Positions 1 through 6,080 of a stretch of 15,929 nucleotides of DNA are shown piece after piece (the stretch's first letter is position 1; every line of letters begins with the position of its first letter). The notes below the pieces were generated by a model, which was not told the origin of the DNA, searched no databases, and saw only the letters and a list, made by a program, of their open reading frames with translations. The stretch spans positions 1 to 15,929 of the forward strand of contig JAYROM010000166.1 of the NCBI GenBank assembly GCA_041911695.1. The letters are read 5' to 3'. This DNA is from Pseudaeromonas sp041911695. GTDB lineage: Bacteria; Pseudomonadota; Gammaproteobacteria; Enterobacterales; Aeromonadaceae. Position numbers and translations under genes: made by a program.

Positions 1-270
1 GAGGGCGGCATCCAGATCCGCCACCGTATAGGCGACATGGTTAAGAATGCCCTTGCCACTGGCCAGCGCGCCATCGACCGGGTTGCCCTCGCCGAACGGC
101 GCCACCAGTTCGTAACGCACGCCACTCTGATCAGTGCAGAACTGCACCCGTACCTTGAGGCCGGCATCCTCAATCACCGCCGAGGTGGCGGCGATAGGCA
201 GCAAGCCTTGCAGATGACGCCGGCCGGCGTCCAGATCCGCGACAAACAGGCCGATATGATGAAACTTCAT
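1..270 (-). CDS. VOC (glyoxalase/bleomycin-resistance fold) family protein, 3' end outside window
   Basis: The 90 visible residues begin MKFHHIGLFVADLDAG and later show ILNHVAYTVADLDAAL. This is the two-module beta-alpha-beta-beta-beta layout of the VOC superfamily (methylmalonyl-CoA epimerase, glyoxalase I). Each module opens with a His that commonly acts as a metal ligand, and an RYELVAPFG stretch in the first module supplies the usual Glu ligand. The C-terminus lies beyond base 1. The ATG at 270 overlaps the TGA of the upstream gene (ATGA), and GGAG lies a few bases upstream in that gene's 3' end, so translation is probably coupled. The reaction is unknown. Its place at the end of the FkbH-ACP-AAC(3) cassette suggests work on the same acyl or sugar intermediate. 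The family call is firm; substrate and function are not. Confidence 0.85.
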   Translation of the reverse strand, partial: MKFHHIGLFVADLDAGRRHLQGLLPIAATSAVIEDAGLKVRVQFCTDQSGVRYELVAPFGEGNPVDGALASGKGILNHVAYTVADLDAAL

Positions 271-1031
271 GCCGCTCCTTCTTGTATCAGGGCATTGGGT
301 TGAACCGCCACCAGTGCGCGGGCGGTGGCCGCAAAATCGGCACAGCGCACCGCATACAGGGCGACGCGACCGACGGCGGCAGTGTGCAGCTGGCCGGTGG
401 ATTGCAGCGCGCCCTGCAAGCGGGCCAGATGGATGCCGGTGGCGCGGTCCAGATCGCGTACATAGTAGTGGCGCTGCACCGGACGGGGCTCGCCATCGAC
501 AATCCGCTCGCCGCTAAAGGTCTTCAGATAGCGATAATCGACGCCAATCTGCTGCTCAACGTAATGGGTAAAGGTGACGCGATCCAAGCTGCAACCTAAA
601 CACAGCAACCAAGCATTGTGCGCGGCGAGCAGCGCGAACGGCGAGCTATCACCAAAGCTCTGCTCGCCATCGGCGGCCACCAGCTCGGCGGCCCGCGCCC
701 CACGCGCGGCGATGCTAAATAGCGGATCGGCGGAGCGCAGCACGTCGGGCAACTGGCGGAAGTGGTCACTGAGGGCGCCGACCGCACTCGGCGTAGACAC
801 CGGATCAAACCGCTCTTGCTTGGTCAGGCTATAGGTAAACGCTGGCATCACCAGGGTGCCTTGCGACCCGAGTACGTTGGCGAAGGCATCAAACAGGCAT
901 TGATAACGGGCGGTCAGGGCCATCGGCGGTAACTGGGCGAGCACCAGCGCATCGGCATGCAGCATCACCAGATCACCGGCTTGCACCCCGACAGCACGCA
1001 GCGCCTGTTCAATATCGGCCTGGCTTAACAT
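267..1031 (-). CDS. AAC(3)-family N-acyltransferase (Antibiotic_NAT fold)
   Basis: The 254-residue protein has the layout of aminoglycoside 3-N-acetyltransferases: GDLVMLHADAL near the N-terminus, GTLVMPAFTYS, FDPVSTPSAVGALSDHFR, then SADPLFSIAARG and FGDSSPFALL. The block TFTHYVEQQIGVDYRY carries the His expected at the active site. Length fits the family (about 260-280). I chose the ATG at 1031 because GAGG lies 7 bases upstream; a GTG at 1037 is in frame but too close to that site. The family acetylates aminoglycoside amino groups from acetyl-CoA, but many members sit in surface-glycan clusters. Here it follows an acyl carrier protein and an FkbH protein, so I infer it moves an acyl group from the carrier protein to an amino sugar. 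A resistance role is the alternative and looks less likely from context. Confidence 0.87.
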   Translation of the reverse strand: MLSQADIEQALRAVGVQAGDLVMLHADALVLAQLPPMALTARYQCLFDAFANVLGSQGTLVMPAFTYSLTKQERFDPVSTPSAVGALSDHFRQLPDVLRSADPLFSIAARGARAAELVAADGEQSFGDSSPFALLAAHNAWLLCLGCSLDRVTFTHYVEQQIGVDYRYLKTFSGERIVDGEPRPVQRHYYVRDLDRATGIHLARLQGALQSTGQLHTAAVGRVALYAVRCADFAATARALVAVQPNALIQEGAA

Positions 1032-1033
1032 GC

Positions 1034-1276
1034 TCACGCCTCGGTCACGCCCAGTGCAGCGAGCGCACCGGCGATATCGGCCAGACTCTTCAGCTCGGCC
1101 ATCTGCTCGACGCTAAACTGCACACCGAAGTGGCTTTCCACCGAGATCAGATAGCTAAAATGCGAGATCGAATCCCACTCAGCGAAGCTGCCGACATGCA
1201 GGCTGGCGTCGCCGTCGGTGATGGCAGCCTGCGGGAACAGGGCTTTGAGCAGATCAGTCAGTGTGTGCATCAACAT
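1034..1276 (-). CDS. Acyl carrier protein
   Basis: This is an 80-residue acidic protein of normal ACP length. The EWDSISHF block, with Ser at about residue 36 directly after Asp, is the phosphopantetheine attachment site; the usual DSL is DSI here. It ends in the expected helix-4 pattern (ELKSLADIAGALAAL). The start is uncertain. ATGs at 1276 and 1270 and a TTG at 1282 are in frame, none with a strong ribosome site. All lie inside the 3' end of the FkbH gene (stop at 1254-1256), so the genes overlap by about 17-29 bases. Downstream its stop abuts the AAC(3) start. The tight packing between FkbH and an acyltransferase suggests a dedicated carrier for one acyl group, not the fatty-acid-synthesis ACP. 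Confidence 0.9.
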   Translation of the reverse strand: MLMHTLTDLLKALFPQAAITDGDASLHVGSFAEWDSISHFSYLISVESHFGVQFSVEQMAELKSLADIAGALAALGVTEA

Positions 1277-2981
1277 GGTCAAATAGGTCCAGATAGGGAA
1301 TCGTCAGGGTGTCCAGTGGCGCAGCGTATAGTCCGCCATCCTCACCCAGCAGGGCGAGCGCGGCGACCAGCGCCTGGCTATCCACGGACAGGCTATCGGC
1401 CGCTGCGCGCAGATCCTGACAGGTAGCGAAAGGATGCAAACCGTGTACCGCCAAAAAGTCGGCAGCCAGCTGATTACGCTCGCCCGGGCAATATTGGCCG
1501 AGCAGCCAGCGTACCCCCTGCGCACGCAGACGCGCGATCACCGCCGCCAGCAGCCAAGCCTCCAGATGGCGACCGAGCACCCGGCAGCTGAGCAGGAAGG
1601 TGTCGAGCACCGCCACCTCGCCGCGCACGCGGGCGATGGCCAGCCCGGTGATACCGTGATCGCCAAAGCGATCGGAAAGCGTCACCAGCCCGGCGACACA
1701 ACCCGGCTCGGCGGACAGCTGTTGCAGGCGAGCGGCGCTGTGGCGTTGCAGGCGCAGATTAAATTGATTGGTCTTGGCACACAGCTGTTCGGCGCGCGCC
1801 AGGGTGCCAGCGTCGAGCGCCAGCCAGCGCGGTTGCATGGCGATACGTTGCAGAAAGCCGTGCTCATCGCCCGCTTCATGGCGGGCGCTGATAAAGGCGG
1901 CGCGTTCACGGTATTGCGCAGTCTTGTGCTGATCGTCAGCGGTCAGGGTAAAGCGTACCAGCGCATCGGCACTGGCCAGCGCCGCCGGCCAGTCGGTGAC
2001 GGCGGCAGGCAGCTCCAGCACCTGCACCTGCGGCAGTGCCTCACGCATCGCGGCACGCTCCAGCGGGTTGTCATCGACAAACAGCACGCTGTCGAGCCCC
2101 AAGCCAAGCTCGTTCATCAGCTGCTTGAGGTTGCCGGGCTTGTCCTGCCAGTTGATGGCACTGGCGACGATATGATCCCGCTTCAGCACCATCCCCGGAT
2201 GCTGATCAAACACCTGCCAGACATCCGCCTCGTTGTTCTTGCTGAGCAGTACCAGCAACACCCCCTGCTGCGCCCACGCGCGGGCAACGGCTTGCAGATC
2301 GGCATATAGCTTGCCCATGCCATCACTGCCGAGAGCGAGCCCTGCCAGCCCGACCTCGCCGACCACCCCACCCCACAGCGTGTTGTCGCAATCGAGTGCC
2401 AGCACCTTGCAGGGCGGCCGCTGGATGCGCTGCCACAAACAGGCCAGCGCACTGGCGGTCGTCATCAACCCCTGACGGGAGAGCCGGCAGCGGGCGGCAT
2501 AGTAGTTACGCGGATCAAAAGCGGCCTGCATGCCGATGCCCTGCAGCGCTTGATCCAGCGCCAGCACATGCAGTGCCGGATAGCGGGCGGCCAGTGCGTA
2601 GAGTTGCGCTTCAAACTCATGCTGCAGTTGCTGCCACGGCGACAACCCACGGGCGCTGGACAGCGGGCTTTCGCCCCGATAGCCGGACCAAGCGACGATC
2701 ACCGGAGCGGGCTGCTGTTGCAGGCGCACACTCAGCGGCGAGAGCAACGTCTCGTAGACGGCGGCACGGTCATCTGCAGAGGCGGCCACATTTAGCTGAG
2801 GGATCACATCCGCGAGAAACAACACCCAGATCAGTGGCTGGTCATCACCGGCCAGCAGGGCCTGCGCCCAGTCGCCGTACTCACCAAAGCTCAGGCGGCC
2901 ATGCTCGGCCAGCGGCTGCCAGAACGGTGGCGCCGGCAACAGGAAAGAGGTACAGCACACGCGCAGGGAAAGTGAAGACAT
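1254..2981 (-). CDS. FkbH-like HAD-IIIC phosphatase/acyltransferase
   Basis: The 575-residue protein has an N-terminal region of about 180 residues, then the HAD core: LALDCDNTLWGGVVGE near residue 195 (the DxDxT nucleophile motif), VLLSKNN near 245 (motif II) and VLFVDDNPLERA near 300 (acidic motif). The C-terminal acyltransferase-like part carries KTNQFNLRLQR near 405 and SDRFGDHGITG near 437, both typical of FkbH. Characterised FkbH proteins dephosphorylate 1,3-bisphosphoglycerate and load the glyceryl group on a carrier protein; the next gene is such a carrier. The start is MSSLSLRV at 2981. The frame stays open upstream to 3113, but that stretch holds a good promoter and lacks family similarity. 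The exact acyl group loaded is inferred, not shown. Confidence 0.92.
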   Translation of the reverse strand: MSSLSLRVCCTSFLLPAPPFWQPLAEHGRLSFGEYGDWAQALLAGDDQPLIWVLFLADVIPQLNVAASADDRAAVYETLLSPLSVRLQQQPAPVIVAWSGYRGESPLSSARGLSPWQQLQHEFEAQLYALAARYPALHVLALDQALQGIGMQAAFDPRNYYAARCRLSRQGLMTTASALACLWQRIQRPPCKVLALDCDNTLWGGVVGEVGLAGLALGSDGMGKLYADLQAVARAWAQQGVLLVLLSKNNEADVWQVFDQHPGMVLKRDHIVASAINWQDKPGNLKQLMNELGLGLDSVLFVDDNPLERAAMREALPQVQVLELPAAVTDWPAALASADALVRFTLTADDQHKTAQYRERAAFISARHEAGDEHGFLQRIAMQPRWLALDAGTLARAEQLCAKTNQFNLRLQRHSAARLQQLSAEPGCVAGLVTLSDRFGDHGITGLAIARVRGEVAVLDTFLLSCRVLGRHLEAWLLAAVIARLRAQGVRWLLGQYCPGERNQLAADFLAVHGLHPFATCQDLRAAADSLSVDSQALVAALALLGEDGGLYAAPLDTLTIPYLDLFDHVDAHTD

Positions 2982-3015
2982 AACAATCAGATAGTCACGT
3001 TCACGGGTGCTGGCA

Positions 3016-3044
3016 ATTATGACACGCCACGCCGGGGGGCCCAA
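3016..3044 (-). promoter_or_regulatory. Candidate promoter of the FkbH-ACP-AAC(3)-VOC operon
   Basis: On the minus strand, TTGGGC (3039-3044) and CATAAT (3016-3021, five of six to consensus) are separated by exactly 17 bp. Transcription would begin near 3009, giving a short leader of about 28 bases before the ATG at 2981. The promoter lies downstream of the hairpin terminator at 3111-3132, so the cassette is probably transcribed separately from the upstream glucosidase gene. Confidence 0.5.
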
Positions 3045-3110
3045 GGAGGAATCGGCAGGGACCGCGAGCGCTTCACAGCCTACGCGACCCGCCGCGCCGC
3101 CGAAACGTAA

Positions 3111-3132
3111 CAAGGCGCCCGAAGGCGCCTTG
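3111..3132 (-). terminator. Intrinsic terminator downstream of the GH1 gene
   Basis: A perfect 9-bp stem (CAAGGCGCC with GGCGCCTTG) closes a loop that reads TTCG on the minus strand, an especially stable tetraloop. It is followed on that strand by TTACGTTTC, a moderate U-rich tail. It lies about 160 bases past the stop of the 6-phospho-beta-glucosidase gene and upstream of the FkbH promoter, so it should end the glucosidase transcript. Confidence 0.7.
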
Positions 3133-3190
3133 GATAGACATAGCGCGGGACATTATCCGGCGCGCCAACGACGCTTGGTCTGTCCGCTAA

Positions 3191-3254
3191 GCCGACCGTC
3201 TGCGGCAGGGATGCCGCAGTCGAGCCCCCAGGGAGGGGTTTACGGCGTGTCGGT
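3191..3254. repeat. Structured intergenic repeat, copy 1 (three-way junction)
   Basis: The element folds into an outer stem CCGAC/GTCGG (3192-3196 with 3249-3253) continued by CGT/ACG across a GCGT bulge. Inside are two hairpins: TGCGGCA-ggga-TGCCGCA (3201-3218) and AGCCCC/GGGGTT (3223-3228 with 3235-3240). A second copy at 14182-14248 has the same fold with paired base changes. It lies in the 3' untranslated region of the GH1 gene, before the terminator. The remainder of 2982-3293 holds only the terminator and the FkbH promoter; I see no gene there. Confidence 0.8.
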
Positions 3255-3293
3255 GTGCGGACCGACCGAGCAGCATCGGCAACATTGTTCCGC

Positions 3294-4700
3294 TTACTCG
3301 ACCTCGGCCTTGAGGTGTTCGCCCTGCGAGCCGATCACCTTCTGGTACCAATAGAAGCTCTGCTTACGCAGACGCTGCAACGTGCCTTCGCCGTTGTCAT
3401 CGCGATCGACATAGATGTAGCCGTAACGCTTACTCATCTGCGAGGTCGAGGCGCTGACCAGATCGATCGGCCCCCAGCTGGTGTAGCCCATCACTTCCAC
3501 GCCATCCTGGATCGCCTCGGCGACCTGCAACAGGTGCTCGCGCAGATAGTGGATACGGTAGGTGTCACGCACCTGGCCATCGGCATCCACCTTGTCCTTG
3601 GCACCCAGACCGTTCTCGACGATAAACAGCGGCTTCTGGTAGCGATCCCACAGCAGGTTGAGCAGGGTGCGCAGGCCGAGCGCGTCAATCTGCCAGCCCC
3701 ACTCGGAGGCCTTGAGGTGCGGGTTGGTGATCACGCTCATGATGTTGCCACGGCTCTGCTCGTGCGGATCGGCCGAGGCACAACCGGTGAAGTAGTAGCT
3801 GAACGAGATAAAGTCCATGGTGTTGGCAGCCAAGATATCCAGATCGCCATCGGCGAAGGCGATCTCGATGCCCTCATCGCGCCAAGCGCGCAGCATGTAG
3901 CCCGGGTAGCGGCCACGCACCTGCACATCGCCGAAGAACAGCCATTCGCGGTTCTTCTGCATGGTCTCGAGTACATCTTCCGGTTTGCAGGTCAGCGGGT
4001 ATTGCAGGCCGCCGAGCAGCATGTTGCCGACCTTGGCGTCCGGCAGCAGTTCGTGGCAGGCCTTGACCGCCAGGGCACTGGCCACCAGCTGGTGGTGGAT
4101 CGCCTGGTAGATCGCCTGCTTGTTGCTGTCCTTGGGCAGACCGACACCGGTGAACGGCGCATGCAGCGACATATTGATTTCGTTGAAGGTCAGCCACAGC
4201 TTGACGCGACGGCCGTAGCGCTGGAACACGGTGCGCGCATAACGCTCGAAGAAGCCGATCACGCGACGATCCGACCAGCCGCCGTAGCGCTCGACCAGAC
4301 CGAGCGGCATCTCGTAGTGCGACAGGGTGATCAGCGGCGTCATGCCGTGCTTCTCCATCTCGTCCAGCACCTTGTCGTAGAACGCCAGACCGGCTTCGTT
4401 CGGTTCAGCCTCGTCGCCCTGCGGGAAGATACGGCTCCAGGCGATGGAGAAACGCAAGCAGCTGAAGCCCATCTCGGCAAACAGCGCGATGTCGTCGGCA
4501 TAGCGGTGGTAGAAGTCGATGGCCAGATCCTTGACGTTGAAGTCACCCGGCGCGCGGACGATGTTCTCGCCAAAAATACCGTGTGGCTGGATGTCAGAGG
4601 TGGTCAGCCCCTTGCCATCCAGATTGTAGGCACCTTCTACCTGGTTGGCGGCAATCGCGCCCCCCCACAGAAACTCGGCCGGAAACAGGGTATTGCTCAT
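3294..4700 (-). CDS. 6-phospho-beta-glucosidase, glycoside hydrolase family 1
   Basis: The 468-residue cytoplasmic enzyme has the GH1 N-terminal signature FLWGGAIAANQVEGAY, the acid/base Glu in LTFNEIN (about E174) and the nucleophile Glu in LFIVENGLGA (about E362). The C-terminal SASTSQMSKRYGYIYVD block has the Ser/Lys/Tyr pattern that binds the 6-phosphate in BglA, AscB and LacG enzymes. This favours phosphorylated beta-glucosides over free cellobiose. Length matches BglA/AscB (about 475). The ATG at 4700 follows AGGAG at 8-base spacing. It would hydrolyse aryl- or cellobiose-6-phosphate delivered by a PTS, but no PTS gene lies in the window and the gene seems to stand alone. The promoter region carries CRP and LacI-type sites (separate entries). 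The choice between BglA- and AscB-like is open. Confidence 0.93.
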   Translation of the reverse strand: MSNTLFPAEFLWGGAIAANQVEGAYNLDGKGLTTSDIQPHGIFGENIVRAPGDFNVKDLAIDFYHRYADDIALFAEMGFSCLRFSIAWSRIFPQGDEAEPNEAGLAFYDKVLDEMEKHGMTPLITLSHYEMPLGLVERYGGWSDRRVIGFFERYARTVFQRYGRRVKLWLTFNEINMSLHAPFTGVGLPKDSNKQAIYQAIHHQLVASALAVKACHELLPDAKVGNMLLGGLQYPLTCKPEDVLETMQKNREWLFFGDVQVRGRYPGYMLRAWRDEGIEIAFADGDLDILAANTMDFISFSYYFTGCASADPHEQSRGNIMSVITNPHLKASEWGWQIDALGLRTLLNLLWDRYQKPLFIVENGLGAKDKVDADGQVRDTYRIHYLREHLLQVAEAIQDGVEVMGYTSWGPIDLVSASTSQMSKRYGYIYVDRDDNGEGTLQRLRKQSFYWYQKVIGSQGEHLKAEVE

Positions 4701-4817
4701 GAGTTCGACTCCTGATGGTGCGGGGTAGGCCGCGCAATGCAGCTACCCGACGACTGAAAACAGACAAAACAAGCGCCAAACGACAACAATCATCGGTGGT
4801 GCCCTGTGGCTGACGGC

Positions 4818-4845
4818 ACTGTAGCAACCGGTTGCATAACCTCAA
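4818..4845 (-). promoter_or_regulatory. Promoter of the GH1 gene
   Basis: Minus-strand TTGAGG (4840-4845) and TACAGT (4818-4823) are 16 bp apart. The start site would be near 4810, giving a leader of about 110 bases. A 12-bp palindrome fills most of the spacer, and a CRP-like site is centred about 60 bases upstream of the predicted start. Confidence 0.6.
4824..4835. promoter_or_regulatory. LacI/GalR-type operator in the GH1 promoter
   Basis: GCAACCGGTTGC is a perfect 12-bp palindrome with the central CpG typical of LacI/GalR-family operators, close to the TGAAACCGGTTTCA-type sites of AscG and RbsR. It lies wholly between -35 and -10, where a bound repressor would block RNA polymerase. The regulator is not in the window. 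Confidence 0.65.
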
Positions 4846-4859
4846 GCGCATTACGGATG

Positions 4860-4881
4860 GAGCGTGATCTAGATCTCAAAA
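4860..4881. promoter_or_regulatory. CRP-cAMP binding site upstream of the GH1 gene
   Basis: The core CGTGA-TCTAGA-TCTCA (4863-4878) matches TGTGA-N6-TCACA at 8 of 10 positions and has the consensus central hexamer TCTAGA. Its centre, 4870.5, lies about 60 bases upstream of the predicted start, the class I position (-61.5). Confidence 0.65.
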
Positions 4882-4910
4882 CGACGGCGTCAGCACGGTT
4901 CAGCAAGAAG

Positions 4911-5006
4911 GATGACGCGGCGGGAACCCGGCGACTTTGCTCCGCTTGCTGGCGCTTAAAGCTAGACAACCAAGGAGCAGGGCCTCCGCATTCGCGAGGG
5001 CGACGA
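4911..5006. repeat. Diverged inverted-repeat element, copy 1
   Basis: The right arm (4985-5007, ending TTCGCGAGGGCGACGAGA) is nearly identical to the right arm of the element at 8346-8456. The left arm, GCGGGAACCCGGCGACTTTG, matches GCGGGAATCCAGCGACGTTG there. Arms point inward. The copy is degraded and has lost the perfect hairpin of the other copy. It fills the space between the GH1 control region and the GGDEF gene; 5007-5118 shows nothing else that I can name. Confidence 0.6.
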
Positions 5007-5118
5007 GACCTCAAACGCCGGCCTCGCGGCGTGGCCAAGATTTACCCGGTTTGCACAAACTCTGCCATGCTTGAACACATCACCACTGCGCACCGCTGGA
5101 TGTTACGGAGCCACCACC

Positions 5119-6056
5119 ATGCACCGTCTGCGTCTTGATCTAAGTCTGGGACAGCTCGTTCATATGCCCACGCCGCGGCGACGATTGGCGCTGCTACTCT
5201 GCCTGCTGACCCTGCTGACGGTGATCCTGCATCTGGAGTCCTTCCCGCTACGCACCCGCTATGACTTTGTGCCGGTCAGTTATGTCTGTGAGTTGCTGGT
5301 CTGGGTGACCCTGCTGGGCATGTTCTGGAGCGTGCAGTGTGCCTTCTTGCCACGCACCGCTTGGCGACTGCTCAGTGCCGGGCTGATTCTGTGGGTGTTG
5401 GCCACCACAGTAGATGTGATGGATGAGCTGGTTGAACAACCGGAGTGGGTGCGTTGTGGATGAACATCGTGCCCCGCGCACTGGGCATTCTCATCAGCGC
5501 GGGTGGCATTCTGGCCACGGTGACTTACGTCAACCATATCCATGCCCAGTTACGCATGCAGGCGATGTCAGACGAGCTGACGGCCCTGCCCAACCGTCGC
5601 CATTTCCGCCAGCAGTTGGCCCATTATCATGGTGAGCCACTCGCCCTGATGTTGATTGATCTCGACCACTTCAAACAGATCAACGACCGCTATGGCCACG
5701 ATGTTGGCGATGATGTGCTGATCGAATTTGGTCAACTGCTTCACCGCCTATGCCCGGCAGAGGCCCTGGCCGCCCGTCTCGGCGGGGAGGAGTTCGCCTT
5801 GCTGATACCGACCGAACAGACCGCCGTGCTGGATCATCTGGCTGAACGCATCCTGCATGGCAGCCATGACATCCGCATCAGTGCCCAGCAACATCTGACG
5901 GTCAGTATCGGTGCGGGGATCCGCCAACCGGATGAAACCGTCGACCGGTTGATGAAACGGGTCGACGAGGCGCTCTATCAGGCCAAGGAGGGGGGACGCA
6001 ACCAGCTGGTGTGGGCACTCGATACCGACCTCGTCGCCCCCAGCCATCACGGCTAA
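5119..6056 (+). pseudogene. Membrane-bound GGDEF diguanylate cyclase gene, broken by a one-base frameshift
   Basis: ATG at 5119 follows GGAG at 8-base spacing and opens a frame with three hydrophobic segments (RRLALLLCLL, SYVCELLVWVTLLG, SAGLILWVLA). It ends in a stop at 5461-5463. The frame starting at 5445 resumes with a fourth hydrophobic segment (ALGILISAGGILATVTY) and a full GGDEF domain. The two halves together make one 4-helix sensor plus catalytic domain. The switch must fall within 5436-5460, because the second frame has a stop at 5433-5435. One extra T in the TT at 5454-5455 would give EWVRLWMNIVPR and a 312-residue protein. No slippery heptamer is visible, so decay or a sequencing error is likelier than programmed frameshifting. 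Confidence 0.7.
5445..6056 (+). CDS. GGDEF-domain fragment (diguanylate cyclase) downstream of the frameshift
   Basis: This frame opens with GTG at 5445 (an ATG follows at 5460) and encodes about 203 residues: one transmembrane segment (about 9-29), the DELTALPNRRHF entry motif, LMLIDLDHFKQINDRYGHDVGD with the metal-binding Asp, and the catalytic RLGGEEF at about 112-117. Motifs for making cyclic di-GMP from two GTP are intact. The RxxD inhibitory site expected just before GGEEF is absent (PAEA in its place), so product inhibition would be missing. Whether the fragment is translated alone is unknown; it could be reached by re-initiation at the overlap with the upstream fragment. Confidence 0.75.
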   Translation: MGALWMNIVPRALGILISAGGILATVTYVNHIHAQLRMQAMSDELTALPNRRHFRQQLAHYHGEPLALMLIDLDHFKQINDRYGHDVGDDVLIEFGQLLHRLCPAEALAARLGGEEFALLIPTEQTAVLDHLAERILHGSHDIRISAQQHLTVSIGAGIRQPDETVDRLMKRVDEALYQAKEGGRNQLVWALDTDLVAPSHHG

Positions 6057-6080
6057 CCGTTGTTGCGTCCCCCTCGTTGG

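Noticed and set aside
2982..3113. Upstream extension of the FkbH frame by 44 residues
   Set aside because: FkbH homologs begin near MSSLSLRV, and the extension covers a good -10/-35 pair and reaches the terminator stem.
3255..4715. 486-residue open frame on the plus strand opposite the GH1 gene
   Set aside because: It is the antisense shadow of a clearly recognisable GH1 enzyme and has no domain or ribosome site of its own.
5051..5080. TTGCAC followed by AACACA as a promoter of the GGDEF gene
   Set aside because: The -10 match is poor and no activator site supports it, so I do not call a promoter there.
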